64,000 nt of DNA from Mycolicibacterium rhodesiae JS60 (GTDB taxonomy: Bacteria; Actinomycetota; Actinomycetes; Mycobacteriales; Mycobacteriaceae): the NCBI GenBank assembly GCA_000230935.2, contig AGIQ01000003.1, positions 310,001 to 374,000 of the forward strand, read 5' to 3'. How positions within the stretch are numbered: the stretch's first letter is position 1; every line of letters begins with the position of its first letter. The notes beneath the pieces were generated by a model. That model was not told the origin of the DNA. It worked only from the letters and a program-made list of their open reading frames with translations, and searched no databases. Positions 42,999-51,108 of this stretch are shown piece after piece. Both the position numbers and the translations under genes were made by a program.

Positions 42999-43673
42999 GT
43001 GCACGACTCCATCCGATCCAACTCAGCGGGCGTGCTGGTGCGTCAGCTGGGCACAGTCGACTACCTGGCTGCCTGGGACCTGCAGCGCGAGGTGGCCGAC
43101 ACCCGGGTCGCTGGTGGACCCGACACCCTGCTGTTGCTGGAGCATCCCGCCGTCTACACCGCGGGTAAGCGCACCGAGGCCCACGAACGGCCGTTGGACG
43201 GCACACCCGTCGTCGACACCGACCGCGGCGGCAAGATCACCTGGCATGGCCCCGGGCAGTTGGTGGGCTATCCGGTGATCGGCCTCGCCGAACCGCTGGA
43301 TGTGGTGAATTATGTTCGGCGCCTTGAGGAATCGCTGATCCGTGTGTGTGCCGATTACGGTCTGGATGCCGGCCGGGTGGACGGCCGCTCCGGGGTGTGG
43401 CTGCCTGCCGAGGGCGCTCGCCCGGCCCGCAAGATCGCCGCGGTCGGCATCCGGGTGGCTCGCGCGACGACATTGCACGGGTTCGCACTGAACTGCGACT
43501 GCGACCTGGGCGCGTATTCGGCGATCGTGCCGTGTGGAATCTCCGACGCCGGGGTGACGTCACTGACGGCAGAACTGGGCAGGCGGGTGGCCGTCGGAGA
43601 CGTCCGGGCCCGGGTCGCCGAAACGGTGTGTGACGCGCTCGACGGCCGCCTGCCCGTAACATCGACACCGTGA
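42999..43673 (+). CDS. lipB: Octanoyl-[acyl carrier protein] transferase LipB
   Basis: A 224 aa enzyme that moves octanoyl from ACP to the lipoyl domains of E2 and H proteins. The Lys145 (RKIAAVGIR) and Cys179 (VPCGI) catalytic dyad and the RGGKITWHGPGQLVGYPVI signature are present. The start is GTG 42999. lipA starts inside its stop codon (GTGA). DlaT, two genes upstream, is one of its substrates. Confidence 0.96.
   Translation: MHDSIRSNSAGVLVRQLGTVDYLAAWDLQREVADTRVAGGPDTLLLLEHPAVYTAGKRTEAHERPLDGTPVVDTDRGGKITWHGPGQLVGYPVIGLAEPLDVVNYVRRLEESLIRVCADYGLDAGRVDGRSGVWLPAEGARPARKIAAVGIRVARATTLHGFALNCDCDLGAYSAIVPCGISDAGVTSLTAELGRRVAVGDVRARVAETVCDALDGRLPVTSTP
43657..43662 (+). promoter_or_regulatory. 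Possible internal -10 box for lipA
   Basis: TAACAT within the last codons of lipB ends 7 nt before the lipA GTG. It could give a leaderless lipA transcript in addition to the lipB-lipA mRNA. Confidence 0.3.
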
Positions 43674-44602
43674 GCGTTGAACCGGCCGGCCGCAAGCTGC
43701 TGCGTCTGGAGGTCCGCAATGCGCAGACCCCGATCGAGCGTAAGCCGCCGTGGATCAAGACCCGGGCGCGGATGGGCCCCGAGTACACCGCGCTGAAGAG
43801 CCTGGTCAAGCGTGAAGGTTTGCATACCGTCTGCGAGGAGGCGGGCTGTCCCAACATTTTCGAGTGCTGGGAAGACCGGGAGGCGACGTTCCTCATCGGT
43901 GGCGAGCAGTGCACCCGGCGTTGTGATTTCTGCCAGATCGACACCGGTAAGCCCGCCGAGGTCGATCGCGACGAGCCACGGCGGGTGGCCGAGAGTGTGG
44001 CCGCGATGGGGTTGCGCTACGCGACGGTGACCGGGGTGGCCCGTGACGATCTGCCCGACGGCGGCGCGTGGCTGTACGCCCAAACGGTGCGTGCGATCAA
44101 GGAACTCAACCCTTCCACCGGCGTGGAGTTGTTGGCCCCGGACTTCAACGGTGAACCGCACCTCCTGCGCGAGGTGTTCGATGCGCGTCCGGAAGTGTTC
44201 GCCCACAACGTGGAAACGGTGCCGCGGATCTTCAAGCGGATCCGTCCGGCGTTTCGCTATCAGCGCAGCCTGGATGTGCTGACCGCGGCGCGGGCGGCCG
44301 GACTGGTCACCAAGAGCAATCTGATCCTGGGTATGGGTGAAACGATCGACGAGGTGCACACCGCGCTGACCGATCTGCACGGCGCGGGGTGTGACATCGT
44401 CACGATCACCCAGTACCTGCGCCCATCGGTGCGGCATCACCCGGTGGCGCGCTGGGTCAAACCCGAGGAGTTCGTCGAGCTGGCCACCTACGCCGAAGGG
44501 CTGGGATTCGCCGGGGTGCTGTCCGGACCGCTGGTGCGCTCCTCCTACCGCGCCGGCCGGCTGTATCAGCAGGCCGCGGCCGCACACAAGCTCACGCGGT
44601 GA
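43670..44602 (+). CDS. lipA: Lipoyl synthase LipA
   Basis: A 310 aa radical-SAM enzyme that inserts two sulfurs into the bound octanoyl chain. The radical-SAM cluster motif CTRRCDFC has Cys81, Cys85 and Cys88; the auxiliary 4Fe-4S cluster uses Cys55, Cys60 and Cys66. The C-terminal RSSYRAG holds the conserved Ser ligand. The GTG start overlaps the lipB stop. It needs Fe-S carriers, and the ErpA-type gene at 25438 is a possible source. Confidence 0.96.
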   Translation: MSVEPAGRKLLRLEVRNAQTPIERKPPWIKTRARMGPEYTALKSLVKREGLHTVCEEAGCPNIFECWEDREATFLIGGEQCTRRCDFCQIDTGKPAEVDRDEPRRVAESVAAMGLRYATVTGVARDDLPDGGAWLYAQTVRAIKELNPSTGVELLAPDFNGEPHLLREVFDARPEVFAHNVETVPRIFKRIRPAFRYQRSLDVLTAARAAGLVTKSNLILGMGETIDEVHTALTDLHGAGCDIVTITQYLRPSVRHHPVARWVKPEEFVELATYAEGLGFAGVLSGPLVRSSYRAGRLYQQAAAAHKLTR

Positions 44603-44630
44603 CCGCGGCGAAACGCCGATCGCCGTTCCG

Positions 44631-44636
44631 TATTCT
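44631..44636 (+). promoter_or_regulatory. Candidate -10 box for leaderless DUF4191 gene
   Basis: TATTCT ends 8 nt before the ATG at 44645, in the 42-bp gap after lipA. Confidence 0.42.
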
Positions 44637-44644
44637 TGGTAGTT

Positions 44645-45400
44645 ATGGCGAAATCCCGTAGCGCTGCCGAGAACAAGGCGGCCAAGGCCGAGGCGAAGGC
44701 TGCCAGCAAGGCCGCGGCCAAGCAGCGCCGCAAACAGCTGTGGCAGGCATTCCAGATGCAGCGCAAGGAAGACAAGCGGCTGCTGCCCTACATGATCGGC
44801 GCATTCGTGCTGATCGTCGCCGCATCGGTGGTCGGCGGCGTGCTGGCCGGCGGCGGGTTCACGATGTACATGCTGATCCCGCTGGGCGTGGTGCTCGGCG
44901 CGCTGGTGGCGTTCATCATCTTCGGTCGGCGTGCGCAGAAGTCGGTGTTCACCAAGGCCGAAGGGCAGACCGGTGCGGCGGCCTGGGCCCTGGACAACCT
45001 GCGGGGCAAGTGGCGGGTGACCCCGGGTGTGGCGGCCACCGGCCATTTCGACGCGGTGCACCGGGTGATCGGACGGCCCGGCGTGATCTTCGTCGCCGAG
45101 GGTTCGCCGTCGCGGGTCCGTCCGCTGCTCGCACAGGAGAAGAAGCGCACCGCACGACTGGTCGGCGATATCCCGATCTACGACGTGATCGTCGGCAACG
45201 GCGAGGGCGAGGTGCCGCTCTCCAAGCTCGAGCGTCATCTGACCAAGCTGCCGGCCAACATCACCGTCAAGCAGATGGACTCGCTGGAGTCCAAGCTCGC
45301 CGCGCTCGGCACCCGGATGGGCCCGGCGGCGATGCCGAAGGGGCCGCTGCCCGCGCAGGCGAAGATGAAGGGCGTCCAACGCACCGTGCGGAGGCGCTGA
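44645..45400 (+). CDS. DUF4191 membrane protein, Rv2219 type
   Basis: A 251 aa protein. A Lys/Ala-rich N-terminus (KAAKAEAKAASKAAAKQRRK) is followed by two membrane helices (about 49-70 and 76-97), then a cytosolic domain of about 150 residues with GQTGAAAWALDNLRG, HRVIGRPGVIFVAEG and a basic C-terminus. The arrangement and gene order fit Rv2219. I use ATG 44645, not an upstream in-frame codon, because of the leaderless -10 box and the MAKSRSA start. Its conserved link to lipA hints at a lipoate or membrane role, not shown by sequence. Confidence 0.87.
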   Translation: MAKSRSAAENKAAKAEAKAASKAAAKQRRKQLWQAFQMQRKEDKRLLPYMIGAFVLIVAASVVGGVLAGGGFTMYMLIPLGVVLGALVAFIIFGRRAQKSVFTKAEGQTGAAAWALDNLRGKWRVTPGVAATGHFDAVHRVIGRPGVIFVAEGSPSRVRPLLAQEKKRTARLVGDIPIYDVIVGNGEGEVPLSKLERHLTKLPANITVKQMDSLESKLAALGTRMGPAAMPKGPLPAQAKMKGVQRTVRRR

Positions 45401-45422
45401 CGGGCTTTGGGGGGCCACCGTT

Positions 45423-47129
45423 TTGTGTACTGCGTGTGAGTGGGCGCCGCACTTCAGTGCCCTGGGGACTGGGGTAGGTCACCAGACCACGGACATCGTG
45501 TTCCGCAACGGGCGGATCTATACCGTCTCCGCCGCGCAACCGTGGGCACAGGCGGTTGCCGTGACCGCAAACACGATCTCCTATGTCGGGGACGACGCCG
45601 GTGCGATGGCGATGGCGGGCCCGGATACCCACGTCATCGACCTCAAGGGCAATCTGCTGCTGCCGGGCTTCGTCGAGGGCCACATCCATCCGTTCCTCGG
45701 CTCGTTCCTGAGCAGCGGTGTCGACCTTCAGGTACCCACCGCGCAGGACGCGCTGGCGGCCATCGCCGCGTACGCGAAGGACCATCCCGACGGGCCGGTG
45801 CGTGGATTCGGTTGGCGGGTGGACATGTTCGGGCCACAGGGGCCGACGCGCCAGGAGCTGGACCGGGTGCTGCCCGACCGGCCCGGCTTCTTCTTCGCGA
45901 TCGACGGTCACAGCATGTGGGCCAACAGCGCGGCGTTGGAGAAGGCCGGTGTCGGCCGCGACACCCCGGATCCGGTTCCGGGTTTCAGTTATTACGTGCG
46001 TGACGAGCACGGCGAGCCGACCGGATATGTGCTCGAGATCGAGGCCGTGCTGAGCCTGGTCAACGCCGTCGACCCGATCACGCTGCAGTCGATGCAGGCG
46101 TTGCTGGAGACGTGGTTGCCCAAGGCCTCGGCGGCCGGCATCACGACGGTCTTCGATGCCGGGGTGCCACCGATCGGCGACGACCAGGGTGCACTGATCA
46201 GCCTGTACACGGATCTGGAGCGGCGCGGGAAGCTGCCGATCCGGGTGGTCGCCTCATACATGGTGAAGGGACCGCCGGTGGATGACGCGGTGGCCAAGCT
46301 GACGGACATTCGCAACCGGGTCTCCACGGAGCTGGTGAACGTCGGCGTGGTGAAGGTCATCGGCGACGGCACGCAGGGCGGATACACGGCGTGGCTGATC
46401 GAGCCGTATGCGGACAAGCCCGATTCGATCGGCGGATCGCCATTGAACGAAGAGCAATGGCACCAACTGGTCCGCGAGGTCGACGCCGCCGGGTTCGATG
46501 TGCACGTACATGCCTGCGGTGAGCGCACAGCACGCACGGCGCTGGACGCCATCGAGACGGCGATCGCGGCCAATCCGCCGCGCGACCGCAGGCATACGAT
46601 CGCGCATCTGGTGTACGTCGAAGACCCGGACAGTCGGCGCTTCGGGAAACTCGGTGTGATCGGCCAGTTTTCGGCCAACTGGATGTCGGCCGATCCGGAC
46701 ACCATGCAGAATATGGCGGCGCGGTACGGCACGCCCCGGCAGGACCTGTTCTATCGCACACAGGACATCCTGCGTTCCGGCGGCCGCATTTCGCTGGGCA
46801 CCGACTGGCCGGCGGCGGGGTACTTCTCGACCTACAAGCCGCTGGATTCCATTCAGATCGGGGTGACCCGACAGCTGATCGGGAAGCCGGATGCGCCCGT
46901 GCTGTCGCCGGCCGATCAGCGTCTGACGGTCGCCGAGGCCGTGCACGCCAACACGATGGGCGCCGCCTACCAGATCCGGCTGGACCAGAAGGTCGGCTCG
47001 GTGGAGGTCGGCAAGCAAGCCGATCTGATCGTGTTGGACAGGAACATCTTCGAGATCGACCCGCACGACATCCACCGTGCGACCATCACGATGACGATGA
47101 TGAACGGTCAAGTCCGACACCAGGTTTAG
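45423..47129 (+). CDS. Amidohydrolase 3 family (YtcJ-like) hydrolase
   Basis: A 568 aa metal-dependent hydrolase. After a beta strand region (TDIVFRNGRIYTV) the metal motif GHIHP follows in LPGFVEGHIHPFLG; HVHACGE and HTIAHL supply later His ligands, ISLGTDWPA the catalytic Asp, and KQADLIVLD closes the barrel as usual. The substrate (cyclic amide or imide) is unknown. The TTG at 45423 is the only conventional start before the domain; real translation may begin elsewhere near residue 18. H37Rv lacks this gene at this place. The stop interlocks with the HNH gene's. Confidence 0.85.
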   Translation: MCTACEWAPHFSALGTGVGHQTTDIVFRNGRIYTVSAAQPWAQAVAVTANTISYVGDDAGAMAMAGPDTHVIDLKGNLLLPGFVEGHIHPFLGSFLSSGVDLQVPTAQDALAAIAAYAKDHPDGPVRGFGWRVDMFGPQGPTRQELDRVLPDRPGFFFAIDGHSMWANSAALEKAGVGRDTPDPVPGFSYYVRDEHGEPTGYVLEIEAVLSLVNAVDPITLQSMQALLETWLPKASAAGITTVFDAGVPPIGDDQGALISLYTDLERRGKLPIRVVASYMVKGPPVDDAVAKLTDIRNRVSTELVNVGVVKVIGDGTQGGYTAWLIEPYADKPDSIGGSPLNEEQWHQLVREVDAAGFDVHVHACGERTARTALDAIETAIAANPPRDRRHTIAHLVYVEDPDSRRFGKLGVIGQFSANWMSADPDTMQNMAARYGTPRQDLFYRTQDILRSGGRISLGTDWPAAGYFSTYKPLDSIQIGVTRQLIGKPDAPVLSPADQRLTVAEAVHANTMGAAYQIRLDQKVGSVEVGKQADLIVLDRNIFEIDPHDIHRATITMTMMNGQVRHQV

Positions 47130-48409
47130 GCGGCGATCACCTGCAACAACTCGCCGTTGAGGTAGATCTCGGCTTCGGTCATCGGCATTTTCGGGGTGCC
47201 GGGCATTGGCGGCGCGGCCGAGTGGTAGTGGGTTCCGGTCGGGGTGGTGAATTCCGCTGTGTGCGTGCCGTTGTCGTCGATAGCGGTGTTGACCTGCCAG
47301 CCCGGTGATTCCTTGGCGTAATTGCAGGCCTCACACAGACCCAACCCATTGACCGCGCTGGTGGCACCGCCACGCCGATGCGGTGTGGCGTGGTCGCGGT
47401 GCCGAACCGGGGCATCGCAGTAGGGGGTGCGGCAGCGCCGATCGCGCAACTCGATGAAGTCGGCCAAACCCTTGGGAAACAGCCGAGACCGCGATTCCAA
47501 GGCCACCAGCGCCCCGCTGATCGGAGTGGCATACAGCCGGCGCAACGTGGCCCGCGACCGCTCGTCAGTCACCACGTCCAGAATCATCTTCTGCGCCACC
47601 GCCGACGGGACCGAACCGTAGCCGGCGATCGCCGCCGCATCCTGCTGCGCCCCGAGCAGCGCCTGATCAGAGATCACGACGTTCACCGCCACCGGTATCG
47701 CCGCATCGGCCGGCCACCCGGTCACCCGCTCGACCATGGTGTCGGCCATGACCTGACCGCGCGAACGTCCGTCGCAGCAGACATCAGCTTCGCGTTTGAG
47801 GGCGGCATAGACCGAGACACCCTGAGCCATCGGCAGTAACGCCGTCACGTACGTCATGGTGTCCGGCGCCGGACGAATGGTCACCGTGCGCTCCGCCACC
47901 GCCTTGGCCGCCCGGTCCACGACAGCGTGCGGATCCAGCCGGTAGGCGATCGCCTTGGCAGCAGCGGTCAACGCGGCGTCTCCCACACCCGCCAGCGCGG
48001 AGATGTCCGAGCACAATTCCGCATCCAGCCGACGCCGATCCGCCACGTCCAGACAGGCCGACTCCCGCACCACGATCGTGGCCCGCCATTCCGAAAGCGC
48101 CCCACTCTCCAGCGCGGCCAGCGTGTGCGGCATCTCGTACACCAGCGCCTTGGCCAACCCCAGATGCCGGCCGCCCCGGGCCGGCGAATCCCGCCGGGCC
48201 AATGCCACCTCGGCCGCCACGCCCCGCCCCCGCTTCGCAGCAGGCACGCCCGCCGCCGCCTCAGCAGAGCGCCGCGCCGCATCCAGCGCGACAGCCAACC
48301 GAGCCTGCGCGGCCGAGGCCGCGGACTTCAGCCGCTCCAGCTCCGCAATCCGCTCGACCAGCGCCGATTCTCCGGCATCCAGGTCGATCATCACCAATTC
48401 TTCGAACAT
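47126..48409 (-). CDS. 13E12-type DUF222/HNH endonuclease-domain protein
   Basis: A 427 aa protein of the REP13E12 family: an Ala/Arg-rich DUF222 region (about 20-260) and a C-terminal HNH nuclease-like motif (CRTPYCDAPVRHRDHATPH, then NGLGLCEACNYAKES). All Cys and His of the HNH zinc/nuclease site are present. These genes occur in many mycobacterial genomes, with phage-integration sites in some copies; function is uncertain. It looks intact, is flanked by no clear direct repeat, and was probably inserted between the DUF4191 and RDD genes with the amidohydrolase. The start is ATG 48409. Confidence 0.88.
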   Translation of the reverse strand: MFEELVMIDLDAGESALVERIAELERLKSAASAAQARLAVALDAARRSAEAAAGVPAAKRGRGVAAEVALARRDSPARGGRHLGLAKALVYEMPHTLAALESGALSEWRATIVVRESACLDVADRRRLDAELCSDISALAGVGDAALTAAAKAIAYRLDPHAVVDRAAKAVAERTVTIRPAPDTMTYVTALLPMAQGVSVYAALKREADVCCDGRSRGQVMADTMVERVTGWPADAAIPVAVNVVISDQALLGAQQDAAAIAGYGSVPSAVAQKMILDVVTDERSRATLRRLYATPISGALVALESRSRLFPKGLADFIELRDRRCRTPYCDAPVRHRDHATPHRRGGATSAVNGLGLCEACNYAKESPGWQVNTAIDDNGTHTAEFTTPTGTHYHSAAPPMPGTPKMPMTEAEIYLNGELLQVIAA

Positions 48410-48416
48410 GCGTTCG

Positions 48417-48422
48417 AGTGTA
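48417..48422 (-). promoter_or_regulatory. Candidate -10 box for leaderless HNH gene
   Basis: TACACT on the minus strand ends 7 nt before the ATG at 48409; it lies inside the end of the RDD gene/gap. Confidence 0.42.
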
Positions 48423-48887
48423 CTACCGGCGTACGACAGCCGTCGCGGTGGACTTGTCCTGCAGGCCACGGCCGTCGGCGTCGGTGAACAGGCCGGGAAT
48501 TACCAGCGAAAGCAGCAGCCCGCGCACGATCGCCCGCCCGATCCCGACGTGCTGGCGGTTGTCGACCGAGATCACCATCAACCCGAGTGCGTACTGCCCC
48601 GGCGTGAATCCGAACAGCCGAACCGACAGCGCCCCCAGCACGAACCAGATCGCCAGCACGACCGTCGACAGCGTCGAGATGCTGACGATCCCCAGCGACA
48701 TCCCCAGCGCGCCCAGCCCGTAGGCAATCAACCAATCGATCAGCAGCGCCAGGAAACGGCGGCCCATCCGCGCCAGCGAACCCGGCCCCGACTCGGGCAG
48801 GCCCAGCGCCTGGCCGGGCCAGGCAGCCTCGTCACCGGGCGTCACCGGTTCCGGTCCGGACAGCCAGGACCCAATCTCGCGCGCCAT
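48423..48887 (-). CDS. RDD family membrane protein, Rv2219A type
   Basis: A 154 aa membrane protein. The RDD signature region appears as LARMGRRFLALLIDWLIAYGLG, in which Arg and Asp of the first helix are the conserved residues; a second helix (VLAIWFVLGALSVRLFG), GQYALGLMVISVD and a C-terminal helix follow. The start is ATG 48887, chosen because of TATCCT just upstream. In H37Rv it is next to glnA1 and divergent from it, as here. Function is unknown; some RDD proteins are ion exchangers. Confidence 0.88.
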   Translation of the reverse strand: MAREIGSWLSGPEPVTPGDEAAWPGQALGLPESGPGSLARMGRRFLALLIDWLIAYGLGALGMSLGIVSISTLSTVVLAIWFVLGALSVRLFGFTPGQYALGLMVISVDNRQHVGIGRAIVRGLLLSLVIPGLFTDADGRGLQDKSTATAVVRR

Positions 48888-48893
48888 GGCCCC

Positions 48894-48899
48894 AGGATA
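48894..48899 (-). promoter_or_regulatory. Candidate -10 box for leaderless RDD gene
   Basis: TATCCT on the minus strand ends 6 nt before the ATG at 48887. Confidence 0.42.
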
Positions 48900-48988
48900 T
48901 GCGGGCACGCGACCAGGCCCCGCCACCTAGGATGCGTAACGTCGGCGCAACATGCGCTTGACGGGGGTGCAACATCAACTTCATAGCG

Positions 48989-49004
48989 TCAACCGCGGGT
49001 TAAC
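48989..49004 (+). promoter_or_regulatory. Weak candidate GlnR site upstream of glnA1
   Basis: TCAAC-CGCGGG-TTAAC keeps the AC-N9-AC core of actinobacterial GlnR boxes (consensus gTnAC-n6-GaAAC), 54 bp before the glnA1 start. The outer bases match poorly. Confidence 0.3.
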
Positions 49005-49057
49005 AAACCCCTGTGCCGAGACCTGCGCAAAACCGGCTGCACCGAAGGAGTTAGTAA

Positions 49058-50494
49058 GTGGCAGAAAAGAACGCTGACGACCTGTTCAAGCTGATCAAGG
49101 ATGAGAAAGTCGAGTACGTCGACATCCGGTTCTGTGATCTGCCCGGCGTGGTCCAGCACTTCTCCATCCCCGCCTCAGCGTTCGACGAGAGCGTGTTCGA
49201 GGACGGCCTTGCGTTCGACGGCTCGTCCGTGCGCGGCTTCCAGTCGATCCACGAGTCAGACATGATGCTGTTGCCGGACCCCGAGACCGCGCGCATCGAC
49301 CCGTTCCGGGCCGCCAAGACGCTGAACCTGAACTTCTTCGTGCACGACCCGTTCACCCGAGAGGCCTACTCGCGCGACCCGCGCAACGTCGCCCGCAAGG
49401 CCGAGAACTACCTGGCCAGCACCGGCATCGCCGACACCGCCTACTTCGGTGCCGAGGCCGAGTTCTACATCTTCGACTCGGTGAGCTTCGACTCGAAGAT
49501 CAACGGAACCTTCTACGAGGTCGACTCCGAGTCGGGCTGGTGGAACACCGGCGAGCCCTTCGAGGCCGACGGCTCGGCCAACCGCGGTTACAAGGTCCGC
49601 CCCAAGGGCGGCTACTTCCCCGTCGCCCCGTACGACCACTACGTGGACCTGCGCGACGAGATGGCCACCAACCTGCAGAACGCCGGCTTCACGCTGGAGC
49701 GCGGTCACCACGAGGTGGGTACCGCCGGCCAGGCCGAGATCAACTACAAGTTCAACACGCTGCTGCACGCCGCCGATGACGTGCTGCTGTTCAAATACAT
49801 CATCAAGAACACGGCGTGGGCGAACGGCAAGACCGTCACCTTCATGCCGAAGCCGCTCTTCGGCGACAACGGCTCGGGCATGCACGCCCATCAGTCGCTG
49901 TGGAAGGACGGCAAGCCGCTGTTCCACGACGAGGCCGGCTACGCGGGTCTGTCGGACATCGCCCGCCACTACATCGGCGGCATCCTGCACCACGCGCCCT
50001 CGCTGCTGGCGTTCACCAACGCGACGGTGAACTCCTACAAGCGCCTGGTGCCGGGTTACGAAGCCCCGATCAACCTGGTGTACAGCCAGCGCAACCGGTC
50101 GGCGTGCGTGCGCATCCCGATCACCGGCAACAACCCGAAGGCCAAGCGCCTCGAGTTCCGTTGCCCGGACAGCTCGGGCAACCCGTACCTGGCATTCGCG
50201 GCCATGCTGATGGCCGGTATCGACGGCATCAAGAAGAAGATCGAGCCGTTGACCCCGGTCGACAAGGACCTCTACGAGCTGCCGCCGGACGAGGCCGCCG
50301 CGATCCCGCAGGCGCCAACCTCGCTGTCGGCCGTGATCGACAAGCTCGAAGAGGACCACGAATACCTCACCGAGGGTGGCGTGTTCACCGAGGACCTCAT
50401 CGAGACCTACATCTCGTACAAGCGGGAGAACGAGATCCTGCCCGTGCAGATCCGGCCTCACCCGTACGAGTTCGCGCTGTACTACGACGTCTAA
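49058..50494 (+). CDS. glnA: Glutamine synthetase GlnA1 (type I-beta)
   Basis: A 478 aa glutamine synthetase, the main ammonium-assimilating enzyme, forming dodecamers. FDGSSVRGF, AEAEFYIFD, GHHEVGTAGQAEINYKF, NGSGMHAHQSLWKDG and RIPITG are present. The adenylylation site Tyr406 (DKDLYELPP) is intact and the total length equals H37Rv GlnA1, so it should be controlled by GlnE, encoded 2.1 kb downstream. GAAGGAG lies 9 nt before the GTG. A strong terminator follows. Confidence 0.97.
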   Translation: MAEKNADDLFKLIKDEKVEYVDIRFCDLPGVVQHFSIPASAFDESVFEDGLAFDGSSVRGFQSIHESDMMLLPDPETARIDPFRAAKTLNLNFFVHDPFTREAYSRDPRNVARKAENYLASTGIADTAYFGAEAEFYIFDSVSFDSKINGTFYEVDSESGWWNTGEPFEADGSANRGYKVRPKGGYFPVAPYDHYVDLRDEMATNLQNAGFTLERGHHEVGTAGQAEINYKFNTLLHAADDVLLFKYIIKNTAWANGKTVTFMPKPLFGDNGSGMHAHQSLWKDGKPLFHDEAGYAGLSDIARHYIGGILHHAPSLLAFTNATVNSYKRLVPGYEAPINLVYSQRNRSACVRIPITGNNPKAKRLEFRCPDSSGNPYLAFAAMLMAGIDGIKKKIEPLTPVDKDLYELPPDEAAAIPQAPTSLSAVIDKLEEDHEYLTEGGVFTEDLIETYISYKRENEILPVQIRPHPYEFALYYDV

Positions 50495-50514
50495 ATCGGC
50501 GTAGCAGTCTGCTT

Positions 50515-50568
50515 GAGTCCACCCGTTCGCGCGGCCCAGTCCGCCGAGCGGGTGGACTCATGACTTTT
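50515..50568 (+). terminator. Intrinsic terminator after glnA1
   Basis: An 11-bp perfect stem GAGTCCACCCG/CGGGTGGACTC (50515-50525 with 50549-50559) with a GC-rich loop is followed by a T5 run at 50564-50568. It begins 20 bp after the glnA1 stop. Confidence 0.85.
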
Positions 50569-50643
50569 TGGCGACCCTCGCATGAACCGATGTTGGCGGA
50601 GCGGCAACAGGTTTGGGTGCCGGGTGGTAGCACAATGTCGCGA

Positions 50644-50669
50644 CCGACAGCTTCACAGGTATCTGTCGG
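50644..50669. promoter_or_regulatory. Inverted repeat upstream of doxX
   Basis: CCGACAG-N12-CTGTCGG (7-bp arms, perfect). It lies 37 bp upstream of the doxX start, close to where the -35 region would be. It could be an operator; no regulator gene is adjacent. Confidence 0.35.
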
Positions 50670-50693
50670 CTGTTGCGCAGACAACCAGATCAG

Positions 50694-50699
50694 TAGGGT
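50694..50699 (+). promoter_or_regulatory. Candidate -10 box for leaderless doxX
   Basis: TAGGGT ends 7 nt before the ATG at 50707, the same hexamer as at pepB. The upstream terminator shows that doxX needs its own promoter. Confidence 0.48.
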
Positions 50700-50706
50700 T
50701 GATCCC

Positions 50707-51108
50707 ATGACGCAGAGACTTGACGCTCAACTCGATCGCAACGCACCTGCCGCCCTCAGCGTGTTCCGGATCTTCTTCGGACTGCTGTTCCTCTTCGAGG
50801 GACTTTCGAAAGTATTCGACTGGCCTCAGCCCTACGGCGTGGAGACCGGTTCATGGCCGATCTGGTACGCCGGAATCCTGGAACTGATTCTGGGAACCCT
50901 GATTACGATCGGACTGTTCACCCGGATCGCCGCCTTCATCGCCTGCGGGCAGATGGCCGTCGCCTACTTCACCCAGCACATCGAGAAGAGCTTCTGGCCC
51001 GTCGTCAACGGCGGCGAGCTCGCCGTCGCACTGTGCTTCGGCTTCCTGCTGCTGGTGTTCACCGGCGGTGGCGCCTACGCGCTGGACGCCGTCCGCGGTA
51101 AACGCTAG
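50707..51108 (+). CDS. DoxX family membrane protein
   Basis: A 133 aa protein with four membrane helices of the DoxX/SURF4-like type: LSVFRIFFGLLFLFEGLSKVFDW, ILELILGTLITIGLFTRIAAFIA, and ELAVALCFGFLLLVFTGGG. Members are tied to thiosulfate/quinone redox or oxidative stress in mycobacteria; the partner here is not clear. A terminator separates it from glnA1, so it is a separate unit. The frame continues far upstream through glnA1 but only the ATG at 50707 is sensible. The stop interlocks with the LLM gene's. Confidence 0.9.
   Translation: MTQRLDAQLDRNAPAALSVFRIFFGLLFLFEGLSKVFDWPQPYGVETGSWPIWYAGILELILGTLITIGLFTRIAAFIACGQMAVAYFTQHIEKSFWPVVNGGELAVALCFGFLLLVFTGGGAYALDAVRGKR

Noticed and set aside
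44606..44618. CGGCG-AAA-CGCCG hairpin after lipA as a terminator
   Set aside because: Only 5 bp, no T run, and the downstream gene follows in the same direction at short distance.
47126..48409. HNH gene considered as a full mobile element with ends
   Set aside because: No terminal inverted repeat, target duplication or integrase is visible; only the gene itself is reported.
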